Below are positions 14,603-23,478 of a DNA stretch of 64,000 nucleotides, in pieces. The stretch's first letter is position 1; each line of letters begins with the position of its first letter. The notes beneath the pieces were generated by a model. The model was not told where the DNA came from. It did not search any database and was given only the letters and a program-made list of their open reading frames with translations. Source of the DNA: Xanthomonas bromi (GTDB lineage: Bacteria > Pseudomonadota > Gammaproteobacteria > Xanthomonadales > Xanthomonadaceae); contig NZ_FLTX01000005.1 in NCBI RefSeq assembly GCF_900092025.1, positions 112,900 through 176,899 of the forward strand, read 5' to 3'. The translations under genes and the position numbers were made by a program.

Positions 14603-16477
14603 GTGAAAAGAAGAGTGCACAGGGCAATGCAGGGGGACCAACGCGCACATCGCACCTTCGTGATCCTGTGGACACTGGCCACGGCCGTCAAGCTATTGAT
14701 CGCTGCACGCTTGCCGCTGTTCGTGGACGAGGCGTTTTACTGGCAGGAAGGCCAGCATCTGGCTGCGGCCTACTCGGATCTGCCCGGCATGACCGCCTGG
14801 CTGGCGCGCTTGGGCGTGGAGCTGGGCGGGCATCACCTGCTGGCCCTGCGGCTACCGTTTCTGGCCATTTCCGCGCTGATTCCCTGGTTGATCGCGCATA
14901 TCGCCACGCGCTGGTTCGGCTCCACGCTGGGCTGGCAGGCTGGTAGCCTGACCTTGCTGATGCCGCTGTCGGCGACGCTGGGCATCCTGGCCGTGCCGGA
15001 TGTGCCGATGGCATTGGCAGCGGTGCTGTGCATGGATGCCGGCGCGCGCGTGCTGCGCGAGGTCGATGCCACCAGCGCGCTGGAGCTCGCCATTGGCCTG
15101 GTCATCGGCGCGCTTAGTCATTACCGCTTTGTGGGTGTGATCGGGGTGGGCTGCATCGCGCTGCTGTGCATTCCGCAGGGGCGTGCGGTGCTGCGCGACC
15201 CGCGCATCTGGATGGCGCTGACGGTGGGCGCGGTGAGCTGGCTGCCGCTGTTGTTCTGGAACACCGACCACGACGAGGCCGGGCTGCGCTTCCAGCTGGT
15301 CGACCGGCATCCGTGGCGTTTCCAGATCGGCGGTTTGTGGTTCCTGATGATCCAGGCAGTGGCCGTGACGCCGCTATTGGCGTGGGCGATGCTCAAGGTG
15401 GGCCTGGCCGGCACCCGTACCGGCGGCGGTTCCCGCGCGCAGTGGCGCTACTTCGGCTTGCTGGGCGGCATCTCGACCGTGGCGATCTTCGTGCTCGGTT
15501 TCTTCAGCGACGCCGAACGCATCAGCTTCCATTGGCCGCTGCCCGGTTATCTCGCGCTGCTGGTGCCACTGCCGATGATCCTGATGCGCTGGCCGCACCC
15601 GCTGCGACGCGTCACGTGGCTGCTAGCACTGCTTGGCATGCTCGGCGCGTATGGCTATTACCTGGCGGTGTCGGTGCCGTCGATCCGCGCGCATGCCGCT
15701 GGCGAAAAATACTACCCGCGTAACTTCGCCGGCTGGAACGATCTGGCGCATGCAGTCAAATCCCGGCTGACACAGATGCCGCCGGGCACGCGCGTGCTGG
15801 CGGAAAACTTCAAGGTTGGCGCTGAACTCGGCTTCCAGTTGCACGATGCCAATATCGAGGTGCTACCTGCCGAGTTGAACGATAAGCACGGACGCAGCGC
15901 GCAATTGCAGCAGTGGGGTTTGCTCAGCGATGGCACGCGCACCGGGCCGCGGTTGCTGGTGCTCTCGCCCAGCGATCTGCGTTATCGCGACTTGTTGAAG
16001 CGCTACCACGCCATCTGCGACATGGTCGGCCCGTTGCCGCCGCCCGCCGTGGTGTCCACCGATCACGGCTATCAGCGCTTCCTGCTGTTCGCACTGCCGG
16101 CGCAACGACAGCCCGGGCCGTGCGTGACCCCGGCAATGGCGTGGATCGACACACCGCTGCCGGACGTTGCCGTATCCGGCAAGCTCGAGGTGCGCGGCTG
16201 GGCCTTCAAAGATGGCGTTGGCGTATCGAATGTCGAGTTGCTGCTCGACGGTCGCCCCGTCACGCAGGCCGCGTACGGCACGCAGCTCGATGTGCGCCCG
16301 TATTGGAAAATCTCCACCGACCCACAGCACCCAAACGTCGGCTTCACTGCAACGCTCGACACCCAGGCCTTGCCACCGGGCACGCACTGGTTGGGGCTGC
16401 GCCTGCACGGCCACGACGGCAGCGTCGAAGACTGGTGGGAGCAGTCGCTGATTGTCAAAAATGGTGGTGGCTTGTAA
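14603..16477 (+). CDS. GT-C (PMT/ArnT-like) glycosyltransferase
   Basis: The protein is 624 residues from a GTG at 14603, or 616 from the ATG at 14627; neither has a strong ribosome site. The N-terminal two thirds form a polytopic membrane domain with the GT-C signature LPLFVDEAFYWQEGQHLAAA, where the acidic pair Asp-Glu is the expected catalytic and metal site. About 10 helices end near residue 370. The C-terminal part is soluble and periplasmic. It ends in an Ig-like module (about 515-620) with SGKLEVRGWAFKDGVGVSNV and GTHWLGLRLHGHDGS. Such enzymes transfer sugars from polyprenyl phosphate to lipid A, glycans or proteins; the acceptor here is unknown. Divergent from the MoxR operon. Confidence 0.85.
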   Translation: MKRRVHRAMQGDQRAHRTFVILWTLATAVKLLIAARLPLFVDEAFYWQEGQHLAAAYSDLPGMTAWLARLGVELGGHHLLALRLPFLAISALIPWLIAHIATRWFGSTLGWQAGSLTLLMPLSATLGILAVPDVPMALAAVLCMDAGARVLREVDATSALELAIGLVIGALSHYRFVGVIGVGCIALLCIPQGRAVLRDPRIWMALTVGAVSWLPLLFWNTDHDEAGLRFQLVDRHPWRFQIGGLWFLMIQAVAVTPLLAWAMLKVGLAGTRTGGGSRAQWRYFGLLGGISTVAIFVLGFFSDAERISFHWPLPGYLALLVPLPMILMRWPHPLRRVTWLLALLGMLGAYGYYLAVSVPSIRAHAAGEKYYPRNFAGWNDLAHAVKSRLTQMPPGTRVLAENFKVGAELGFQLHDANIEVLPAELNDKHGRSAQLQQWGLLSDGTRTGPRLLVLSPSDLRYRDLLKRYHAICDMVGPLPPPAVVSTDHGYQRFLLFALPAQRQPGPCVTPAMAWIDTPLPDVAVSGKLEVRGWAFKDGVGVSNVELLLDGRPVTQAAYGTQLDVRPYWKISTDPQHPNVGFTATLDTQALPPGTHWLGLRLHGHDGSVEDWWEQSLIVKNGGGL

Positions 16478-16811
16478 TGGTCTAGCGCCAAGTAGAGTGG
16501 CCCGTACGCGTCACGACACTTCAAGCAGTTTTTCTGCGCGGTGCTGTCTTATCGGACCGAAAGTGAAGGGCGCTGGAAGAGAGGTTGCAACATCTTTCTG
16601 AATAGGGCGCCAAAACTATTTGGCGGTGATGGTGTTCGCTAAAATGCACCGGTAATGCCATGCGTACGGGGTTCCCTTGTCGTGCAGCAGCGAGTCATAG
16701 TCAAAAAGGAAAAGGACAAATAATTGCAGCGCAAAGAATAAGGATTCACCAAGCGATTCCGGCGATTGCCATTGAGCAGGTAGGGTTTTGAGCAAGATGT
16801 AGGCGCTGCTG
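16478..16811. other. Intergenic region, no gene seen
   Basis: Between the glycosyltransferase and the broken membrane gene no frame looks coding. It contains a small palindrome, CGCCAAA-ACTA-TTTGGCG (16608-16625), with no T-run. The right part is AT-richer than the surroundings and may include the lost 5' end of the adjacent pseudogene. Confidence 0.5.
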
Positions 16812-17549
16812 TTGGTCGATGCCAAGTGGATCTATCTTGCGATCGGCGTGTTGGCGATGATGGTGCTTTTGCCCAAGGTGCTTTATGCCAACCCATGGCG
16901 CTATGCGAAAAGCCCCCGAACCAGTCTTTTCCCGAGCAATTGTTTGCCGGGCGCTATCAGCCGTGGCCGATCCTGTTCTGGAGCGGTGTGTTGTTGTGGT
17001 TGTTCGTTCGGCACGGCAGGCTGCGCCCGCGTCGCGTCGCGTCGCGTCGCAGTGGCTGGTGTAGCGCTGATGTGTTGCCTGTTGCCGAGTACGGTCTGGA
17101 TTGCGCTGCTTGCCCAGCGCATGCAGGCCGCTGCCAACATGACGGCAACCGCAGTAGCGGCAGGAGTGATCGATCCCGATGCCGTGCATGGAGAAACCGT
17201 TCTTGCCGAAATCGTGGACGCACTGCCTGTTTTGAAAGCAGCAGGGACGTCCATCTTTACGTGGCCGGAAACACGTTATCTGGATGGTGCGCGCATGGCC
17301 GCCGTTCCCGTTGCGATCGCCAATGTCGCTGTGACACCCGTCCGGAATCTTTTGAATGATGGCTCGGCGATGCGATTCGATTTCATCGCACAGACGTCAG
17401 CGTCGCGCATGGTGCTGATGTGCGATAACGCCCCTGTAGGGATCCTGACACGTCTTGGATGGGGGGCGAAGTGGGTGGGGTGGTCGGCACGAGCTGTTGC
17501 GCCGTCTTGTTTGCGGGCTTTCAGGCTGAGCGGCAGCGCCTGGTTTTAG
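16803..17549 (+). pseudogene. Frame-disrupted membrane protein gene
   Basis: Protein-like sequence switches frame at least twice. Frame 1 gives WIYLAIGVLAMMVLLPKVLY, then up to AKSP near 16911. The coding sense then moves to the frame of 16826 (EQLFAGRYQPWPILFWSG, LLWLFVRHGRLRPR). It returns to frame 1 at a pentanucleotide repeat, (CGCGT)4 at 17028-17047, continuing CCLLPSTVWIALLAQRMQAA and GETVLAEIVDALPVLKAA to about 17450, where a further shift at a G-run is possible. An in-frame TAG at 16800-16802 precedes the first codons and no good start exists, so the N-terminus is lost. Two hydrophobic helices and a soluble C-terminal domain are visible. I do not recognise the family. Confidence 0.6.
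17028..17047. repeat. Pentanucleotide repeat (CGCGT)4
   Basis: Four tandem CGCGT units, followed by a partial CGC, lie at the point where the broken membrane gene changes frame. Gain or loss of one 5-bp unit shifts the reading frame, so slippage here could have caused, or could reverse, one of the lesions. Confidence 0.7.
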
Positions 17550-17657
17550 CCTGGCCGTCCGTCGGACTCGGCGTGTCTGATAACCGGGTCTTCTCTCGCA
17601 TCTCACGCATGGCGGATGAGATGCCGCTGGCTTCGCAGCGATCACGGGCGATCGCTC

Positions 17658-18233
17658 TCAAGGCAGTTCAAACCCTGCCTGCCGCAATAGCTGCGCGAGT
17701 GCGATCAGTGGCAGGCCGACCAGTGCCGTGGGATCTTCCGAGCGAATGCTGTCGAACAAGGCGATCCCCAGGCCTTCGCACTTGAAGCTGCCGGCGCAGT
17801 CCAGCGCTGGCTCGGCGGCCAGGTAACGGTCGATGTCGGTAGGCATCAGCGCTCGCAACCGCACTTCGGTCAGGTCTAGCGCATGCACTGTCTGCCCCTG
17901 GCCGACCAGCGCCACCGCCGTATGGAAGCGCACCAGGCGACCGGACATCGCAGTCAGCTGCGCATGCGCTCGCTCCAGGGTTCCGGGCTTGCCCAAGGCT
18001 TGCCCGTCCAGGTCGGCCACCTGGTCCGAACCGATCACCCAGGCCCCGGGGAAGCGGGCTGCCACTGCAGCGGCCTTTTCGGCGGCCAGGCGGGTGGCCA
18101 ATGCGCTCGGGGTTTCGCCCGGCAGCGCGCGCTCCTCGACCTCCGGCCGGGCAGTGTCGAATTCGAGCTGCAGGCGGCCGAGCAGCTCGCGTCGATAAAC
18201 AGAGGTGGAGGCAAGGATCAGGCGTGGCATCAT
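17658..18233 (-). CDS. maf: Maf family nucleotide pyrophosphatase (YceF type)
   Basis: The 191-residue protein starts MMPRLILASTSVYRRELLGR, the Maf N-terminal motif with the catalytic Ser/Arg. It continues with EERALPGETPSALATRLAAEKA, VIGSDQVADL, and the C-terminal CEGLGIALFDSIRSEDPTAL. The YceF clade hydrolyses 7-methyl-GTP, a house-cleaning reaction. It is divergent from yceD, exactly as yceF is in E. coli, which supports the YceF assignment over the dTTP-hydrolysing YhdE clade. Confidence 0.92.
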   Translation of the reverse strand: MMPRLILASTSVYRRELLGRLQLEFDTARPEVEERALPGETPSALATRLAAEKAAAVAARFPGAWVIGSDQVADLDGQALGKPGTLERAHAQLTAMSGRLVRFHTAVALVGQGQTVHALDLTEVRLRALMPTDIDRYLAAEPALDCAGSFKCEGLGIALFDSIRSEDPTALVGLPLIALAQLLRQAGFELP

Positions 18234-18344
18234 GGACGCAGTAATAAGGCGGGCGGGGAGAGTCTGCCAGCCTCGATGCAGTGCAGGGCATGTGAATGCG
18301 GGGATTTGACAGGGCGTCGGCTGGTCTTTAACATTCTGCGGCTT

Positions 18345-18854
18345 ATGTCCGCGAACGTACCCGAAATGCTGGATGCTTGGCGGATGGTCGCAGCGCGTAG
18401 GCGCTTCGACGGCCGCATCCCGTTATCTGCGATGACCCGTCTGCAGGGAAGCCTTGTCGATACCGAAGGCGAATGTGTCTATTCGCTTCAATTTGACCAG
18501 GACACTCTGCTCAAGGTCGCCTATGTCGAACTCAGTATCGATGTCGAGCTTCCGCTGGCCTGCCAGCGCAGCCTGCAACGCTTCCTGTATCCGGTGCACA
18601 TCAGGCAGCGTCTTGGTTTGATCCGTGACGAAGCCGACGAAGCTGCATTGCCGGCCGAGTACGAAGCGTTGCTGGTGCCGGAAGATGGCATGCTGCGGGC
18701 CGTTGACATGGTCGAGGACGAGTTGGTGCTGTCGGTGCCAGTGGTACCGATGGCGCCGGGTAGCGAAGCGATCGACGCCGAATGGGTCCCGACCCAGGAA
18801 GAGCAAGACAAGGCCAGTCCGTTCGCGGCGCTGGCAGCGTTGAAGAAACAGTAA
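18345..18854 (+). CDS. YceD/DUF177 family protein
   Basis: The 169-residue protein starts at the ATG at 18345 (MSANVPEMLDAWRMVAARRR). Family features are GRIPLSAMTRL, a conserved Cys in VELPLACQRSLQRF, and the acidic C-terminal EALLVPEDGMLRAVDMVEDE with the closing SPFAALAALKKQ. DUF177 proteins are encoded beside rpmF in most bacteria and are linked to 23S rRNA accumulation or ribosome assembly. It lies 98 bp upstream of rpmF. The frame extends upstream into the divergent maf gene, so a longer start is unlikely. Confidence 0.93.
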   Translation: MSANVPEMLDAWRMVAARRRFDGRIPLSAMTRLQGSLVDTEGECVYSLQFDQDTLLKVAYVELSIDVELPLACQRSLQRFLYPVHIRQRLGLIRDEADEAALPAEYEALLVPEDGMLRAVDMVEDELVLSVPVVPMAPGSEAIDAEWVPTQEEQDKASPFAALAALKKQ

Positions 18855-18952
18855 CCGCCGCTGTTAAGGGCGGTAAGACAGGTCGACGCGGGCGTAGAGC
18901 GTGCTGTTCGACTCAACAGATCAAGTTATCGAACTAAAGTTGGAGCAATCCC

Positions 18953-19147
18953 ATGGCTGTGCAGAAATCCCGTGTCACCCCGTCCCGCCGCGGCCAGCGT
19001 CGTTCGCACGATGCCCTGACCGCCAAGCAGCTGTCGACCGATCCGACCAGCGGCGAGATCCATCTGCGCCACCACATCACCGCCGACGGTTACTACCGTG
19101 GCAAGAAGGTGATCACGACCAAGTCGTCGGCCGTCCAAGAAGATTGA
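18953..19147 (+). CDS. rpmF: 50S ribosomal protein L32
   Basis: The 64-residue basic protein starts [20 protein letters not shown] and ends [10 protein letters not shown]. The sequence [20 protein letters not shown] is the hallmark of bacterial L32. The ribosome site TTGGAGCAATCCC precedes the ATG. It lacks the zinc cysteines found in some L32 forms. It sits between yceD and fabH, coupling ribosome and lipid synthesis genes in one cluster. Confidence 0.97.
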   Translation: MAVQKSRVTPSRRGQRRSHDALTAKQLSTDPTSGEIHLRHHITADGYYRGKKVITTKSSAVQED

Positions 19148-19237
19148 TCCGTGGCGCCCGCTGCGCCATGCGTGGCCGGGTGACTCTCGCTTCTTCCGGA
19201 GCCGCCGATCGTTGCGGCTCTTGCACCAGGAACCAGT

Positions 19238-20215
19238 ATGAGCAAGCGGATCTATTCCAGAATCGCGGGCACGGGTAGCTATTTGCCCGAAAAGGTGTTG
19301 ACCAACGACGACATGTCGAAGATCGTCGACACCAGCGATGAATGGATCTTCTCGCGCACCGGTATCCGTGAGCGTCACATCGTTGCCGACGACCAGACCA
19401 CCAGCGATCTGGCGTATTTCGCCTCGTTGAAGGCGATGGAAGCGGCCGGCGTCACTGCCGACGAGATCGACCTGATCGTCATCGGCACCACCACGCCCGA
19501 CCTGATCTTTCCGTCCACCGCCTGCCTGCTGCAGGCGCGGCTGGGCAGCCTCGGTTGCGGTGCGATGGACGTCAACGCGGCGTGCTCGGGCTTTGTCTAC
19601 GCGCTCAGCGTGGCCGACAAGTTCGTGCGCAGCGGCGACGCCAAGACCGCGCTGGTGGTCGGCGCAGAAACCCTGACCCGCATCGTCGACTGGACCGATC
19701 GCACGACCTGCGTCCTGTTCGGCGATGGTGCTGGCGCGGTGATCCTCAAGGCCGACGAAGACACCGGCATTCTCAGCACCCACCTGCATGCCGACGGCAG
19801 CAAGAAAGAACTGCTGTGGGACCCGGTGGGCGTGTCGGTCGGCTTCTGCGAAGGCAAGAATGGCGGCGGCAAGTTGCTGATGAAGGGCAATGACGTCTTC
19901 AAGTACGCAGTCAAGGCGTTGGACTCGGTGGTCGATGAGACCTTGGTGGCCAACGGCTATGACAAGCACGATCTGGACTGGTTGATTCCGCATCAGGCCA
20001 ATCTGCGCATCATCGAGGCCACTGCCAGGCGCTTGGACCTGCCGATGGAGCAGGTGGTGGTCACGGTGGATCGCCACGGCAACACCTCCTCGGCCTCGGT
20101 GCCGCTGGCGCTGGACGAAGCGGTGCGCTCCGGTCGCGTGCAGCGCGGCCAGTTGCTGCTACTGGAAGCCTTCGGCGGCGGTTTTACCTGGGGCTCGGCG
20201 CTGCTGCGCTACTGA
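19238..20215 (+). CDS. fabH: Beta-ketoacyl-ACP synthase III
   Basis: FabH condenses acetyl-CoA (or branched acyl-CoA) with malonyl-ACP to start fatty acid synthesis. The 325-residue protein has the full Cys-His-Asn triad: Cys116 in NAACSGF, His252 in IPHQANLRI and Asn282 in [10 protein letters not shown]. The N-terminus [20 protein letters not shown] is standard and the C-terminus [13 protein letters not shown] is complete. It follows rpmF by 90 bp with no plsX in between, unlike E. coli. Xanthomonas FabH is known to prefer branched starters and to influence DSF signal production; substrate choice cannot be read from the sequence here. Confidence 0.97.
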   Translation: MSKRIYSRIAGTGSYLPEKVLTNDDMSKIVDTSDEWIFSRTGIRERHIVADDQTTSDLAYFASLKAMEAAGVTADEIDLIVIGTTTPDLIFPSTACLLQARLGSLGCGAMDVNAACSGFVYALSVADKFVRSGDAKTALVVGAETLTRIVDWTDRTTCVLFGDGAGAVILKADEDTGILSTHLHADGSKKELLWDPVGVSVGFCEGKNGGGKLLMKGNDVFKYAVKALDSVVDETLVANGYDKHDLDWLIPHQANLRIIEATARRLDLPMEQVVVTVDRHGNTSSASVPLALDEAVRSGRVQRGQLLLLEAFGGGFTWGSALLRY

Positions 20216-20457
20216 CGTTTCAGCCCGCTGCCTCGGATAGGCGCACGCGTCTGCTCGGGCGAATTGATGCATGGTGGACGATGCGCCTGGCTCACGGGGA
20301 TGGCGGCAGCTTTGTCCCTCTCATGGCGGCGATGCCTCTTCGGAGCGCTTGAACTCTGCCAACGGGAACGCTCGCTGTCGGATCGCTTGATTCGCTCAAC
20401 GCGACCGGTTTGCGGGCAGGGACGTCGGACAATCCGCCCGTCAGGTAAATTCAGGGC

Positions 20458-20898
20458 ATGCACCCCGCCCACGACGCCATATTCGTCGCCTTGCTCACCC
20501 GCAGTTATGAGCGGTTCGCAGGCCGCCCGCTGGTCGCAGACCGGCAGATCGAACCCGACTGGCTGTATCGCGATGCGCCATTTGCGCTGCTCGCGCACGA
20601 CACTGCTCCAGACCCGCGATTCGTCTATGCGAACCAGGCTGCGCAGCGCGTCTTCGGTTACGACTGGAGCGAGTTCGTTGGAATGCCCTCGCGCCTGTCG
20701 GCAGAAGTGCCGGAGCGAGCGGAACGTCAGCGGTTGCTCGATGCGGTGACCCGCGATGGCGTCATAAAGGACTACGCGGGCGTGCGGATTGCGAAGGATG
20801 GTTCTCGCTTTCGGATCACCGAGGGTGTGGTCTGGCAGCTCGTCGACGAGGCCGGGGTGCTGCGCGGACAGGCGGCGACATTCCCGTTGCCCGCGTAG
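20458..20898 (+). CDS. MEKHLA (PAS-like) domain protein
   Basis: The 146-residue protein carries WLYRDAPFALLAHDTAPDPR, then FVYANQAAQRVFGYDWSEFV and PSRLSAEVPERAERQRLLDA. This is the MEKHLA domain, a PAS-like fold also found at the end of plant HD-ZIP III proteins and as a free-standing bacterial protein. There are no catalytic residues to point to; a small-molecule or redox-sensing role is likely for the fold but unproven. It is inserted between fabH and fabD, where other bacteria have no such gene, with about 240 to 280 bp of empty sequence on each side, so it may be transcribed separately. Confidence 0.85.
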   Translation: MHPAHDAIFVALLTRSYERFAGRPLVADRQIEPDWLYRDAPFALLAHDTAPDPRFVYANQAAQRVFGYDWSEFVGMPSRLSAEVPERAERQRLLDAVTRDGVIKDYAGVRIAKDGSRFRITEGVVWQLVDEAGVLRGQAATFPLPA

Positions 20899-21180
20899 AC
20901 GAGGTGCAGGTGGCAGCACCTGGTGTGCCCGAACCTTCAGTTGCCGCGTTGATCGCGCAGGCGGTGGCTGCGTCGCGTTCGGCGGCAGCGCTTCAACATC
21001 GATTACGCACTGCCGCCCATCAGCGCGGCTGTGGCTGTTGCGGGTGCGTTCCCGATCGAGTCCGGTGCCCGGTTTTGCGGCCTCGGGATACGTTCTGGTG
21101 GTCCCTGCATACGCGGCAGTACAGACGCCAGGGCGATTTCGCACGTATGATCCCGGCTCGATTTTTGTAGGCAGCAACGC

Positions 21181-22125
21181 GTGACCGAATCCACTCTCGC
21201 CTTCGTGTTTCCCGGCCAGGGCTCGCAGTCCTTAGGGATGCTGGCCGAATTGTCCGAGCTGCATCCGCAGATCCGCGAAACGTTTGCCGAAGCCTCCGAG
21301 GGCGCCGGTGTCGATCTGTGGGCGCTGTCCCAGGGCGGCCCGGAAGAAATGCTCAATTGCACCGAATACACCCAGCCGGCCTTGCTGGCCGCAGGCGTGG
21401 CGGTGTGGCGGCTGTGGAACGCCCAGCGCGGGCAGCGTCCGGCGCTGCTGGCTGGGCATAGCCTGGGCGAATACACCGCGCTTGTCGCTGCCGGCGCCTT
21501 GTCGCTGCACGATGGTGCGCACCTGGTGCGGCTGCGTGGCCAGTTCATGCAGGCCGCAGCGCCGGCGGGCGTCGGTGCGATGGCTGCGGTGCTTGGCGCA
21601 GAAGACGCCGTGGTGCTGGAGGTCTGCGCCGAGGCGGCGGGTAGCCAGGTGGTGGTGCCGGCCAATTTCAATTCGCCGGGCCAGACCGTGATCGGCGGCG
21701 ATGCGGCGGCGGTGGATCGCGCGCTGGCGCTACTGACCGAGCGCGGCGTGCGCAAGGTGGTCAAGCTGGCGGTGAGTGTGCCTTCGCACACTCCGCTGAT
21801 GCGCGATGCAGCCAACCAGCTCGGCGAGGCGATGGCGGGTTTGACCTGGTACGCGCCGCAGATTCCGGTGGTGCAGAACGTGGATGCCCGCGTCCATGAC
21901 GGCAGCGCGGCCATTCGTCAGGCGCTGGTGGAGCAGCTATACCTGCCGGTGCAGTGGACCGGGTGCGTGCAGGCGCTCGCCAGCCAGGGCATCACCCGGA
22001 TCGCCGAATGCGGCCCGGGCAAGGTGCTGAGCGGGCTGATCAAGCGCATCGACAAGAGCCTGGACGCCCGCTCGTTGGCCACGCCCGCCGACTACGCCGG
22101 CGCGCTCGACGCGTGGGCGCACTGA
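21181..22125 (+). CDS. fabD: Malonyl-CoA:ACP transacylase
   Basis: FabD moves malonyl groups from CoA to ACP. The 314-residue protein starts at GTG 21181 (MTESTLAFVFPGQGSQSLGM). The catalytic serine is Ser94 in AGHSLGEYTAL and the partner histidine is His203 in VPSHTPLM. It ends LATPADYAGALDAWAH, full length. fabG begins 72 bp downstream. Confidence 0.97.
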   Translation: MTESTLAFVFPGQGSQSLGMLAELSELHPQIRETFAEASEGAGVDLWALSQGGPEEMLNCTEYTQPALLAAGVAVWRLWNAQRGQRPALLAGHSLGEYTALVAAGALSLHDGAHLVRLRGQFMQAAAPAGVGAMAAVLGAEDAVVLEVCAEAAGSQVVVPANFNSPGQTVIGGDAAAVDRALALLTERGVRKVVKLAVSVPSHTPLMRDAANQLGEAMAGLTWYAPQIPVVQNVDARVHDGSAAIRQALVEQLYLPVQWTGCVQALASQGITRIAECGPGKVLSGLIKRIDKSLDARSLATPADYAGALDAWAH

Positions 22126-22197
22126 TCCAATGCCGCGCCGGCATCCCTCGACGTTCGCGGCCGCGGTTGCGACGTCCCCCTTTGAGGAACAGCAGTC

Positions 22198-22941
22198 ATG
22201 AGCAAGCCACTGCAGGGTGAAATTGCCCTCGTCACCGGCGCCAGTCGCGGTATCGGTGCGGCCATTGCCGATACCCTGGCCGCCCAGGGCGCCACGGTCA
22301 TCGGTACCGCCACCTCGGCCTCCGGCGCTGCGGCGATCGGCGAGCGTCTGGCCGCTCACGGCGGTCACGGCCGTGAGCTCAACGTCACCGACGCTGCGGC
22401 GGTCGATGGCCTTATCGAGGCGATCGGCAAGGAATTCGGCGCCATCTCGATTCTGGTCAACAACGCCGGCATCACCCGCGACAACCTGTTGATGCGGATG
22501 AAGGACGACGACTGGCAGGCCATCATCGACACCAATCTGACCAGCGTGTTCCGCACCTCCAAGGCGGTGATGCGCGGCATGATGAAGGCGCGCAAGGGCC
22601 GCATCGTCAATATCGCCTCGGTGGTCGGTGTGACCGGCAATCCGGGTCAGACCAACTATGCCGCGGCCAAGGCCGGCATCATTGCGTTCTCCAAGTCGCT
22701 GGCCAAGGAAATCGGTTCGCGCGGGGTCACCGTGAATGTGGTGGCGCCCGGTTTCATCGATACCGACATGACCAAGGCGCTGCCGGATGAGGCCAGGATC
22801 GCCTTGCTGCAGCAGATCGCACTGGGCCATCTGGGCCAGCCGGAAGACATCGCCAATGCGGTGGCGTTCCTGGCCGGCCCGACTGCCCGTTACATCACCG
22901 GTGAGACCCTGCACGTCAACGGTGGCATGTACATGCCGTGA
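22198..22941 (+). CDS. fabG: 3-oxoacyl-ACP reductase
   Basis: The 247-residue SDR enzyme performs the first NADPH-dependent reduction of the elongation cycle. The nucleotide motif is TGASRGIG (13-20), the NNAG motif is at 88-91, and the catalytic residues Ser141, Tyr154 and Lys158 lie in NIASVVGVTG and YAAAKAG. The C-terminus ITGETLHVNGGMYMP is typical. A terminator-like hairpin follows before acpP, so fabG and acpP may not be fully co-transcribed. Confidence 0.97.
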   Translation: MSKPLQGEIALVTGASRGIGAAIADTLAAQGATVIGTATSASGAAAIGERLAAHGGHGRELNVTDAAAVDGLIEAIGKEFGAISILVNNAGITRDNLLMRMKDDDWQAIIDTNLTSVFRTSKAVMRGMMKARKGRIVNIASVVGVTGNPGQTNYAAAKAGIIAFSKSLAKEIGSRGVTVNVVAPGFIDTDMTKALPDEARIALLQQIALGHLGQPEDIANAVAFLAGPTARYITGETLHVNGGMYMP

Positions 22942-23033
22942 GCGTGCGGCGCCGGGAGGCGCTAAGTGGCTGATCGGCCGGGAGTTGTGATGCAATGCAA
23001 GGCCCGGTCGCTTCCACTACACTATCCAACGCG

Positions 23034-23061
23034 GCCATCGCAGCGGCGATGGCGTTTTTTT
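23034..23061 (+). terminator. Terminator/attenuator hairpin upstream of acpP
   Basis: GCCATCGC (23034-23041), loop AGCG and GCGATGGC (23046-23053) form a perfect 8-bp stem followed by G and seven Ts (23055-23061). It lies only 36 bp before the acpP start codon and 92 bp after the fabG stop. It could end fabG transcripts or, if the acpP promoter lies upstream of it, act as an attenuator in the acpP leader. Confidence 0.8.
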
Positions 23062-23097
23062 CGTACCACCACTACTCCATCTGGAGCGATATCCCCA

Positions 23098-23337
23098 ATG
23101 AGCACCATCGAAGAACGCGTCAAGAAAATCGTCGTCGAACAACTCGGCGTCAAGGAAGAGGAAGTCACCACCAGCGCATCGTTCGTCGATGACCTGGGTG
23201 CCGACTCGCTGGACACCGTCGAGCTGGTGATGGCGCTGGAAGAAGAGTTCGAGTGCGAGATCCCGGACGAAGAGGCCGAGAAGATCACCTCGGTGCAGCA
23301 GGCGATCGACTACGTCAAGTCTCACGTCAAGAGCTGA
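23098..23337 (+). CDS. acpP: Acyl carrier protein
   Basis: The 79-residue acidic protein starts [20 protein letters not shown] and carries the phosphopantetheine attachment site Ser37 in [12 protein letters not shown]. It matches AcpP closely in length and sequence pattern and holds acyl chains during fatty acid synthesis. The start is the ATG at 23098; a GGAG lies about 12 nt upstream. The gene is bracketed by terminator hairpins (23034-23061 and 23396-23423), which would make it an independent short transcript, as fits its very high expression. Confidence 0.97.
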   Translation: MSTIEERVKKIVVEQLGVKEEEVTTSASFVDDLGADSLDTVELVMALEEEFECEIPDEEAEKITSVQQAIDYVKSHVKS

Positions 23338-23395
23338 TGCGTTGTTCCTGATCGTGGCGGCGCGCATCAAGCCGCTGCCGCGTCAGACATTCCAT

Positions 23396-23423
23396 GGGGC
23401 CGCTGATGCGGCCCTGTGTTTTT
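23396..23423 (+). terminator. Intrinsic terminator after acpP
   Basis: GGGCCGC (23397-23403), loop TGAT and GCGGCCC (23408-23414) form a 7-bp GC stem, then TGTG and TTTTT (23419-23423). It lies 58 bp past the acpP stop and ahead of fabF. Confidence 0.72.
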
Positions 23424-23478
23424 CACGTGTCACCCGCACACCCCAAGCACCGTCCGTTCCGTGGTGAGGAGATCTGCA

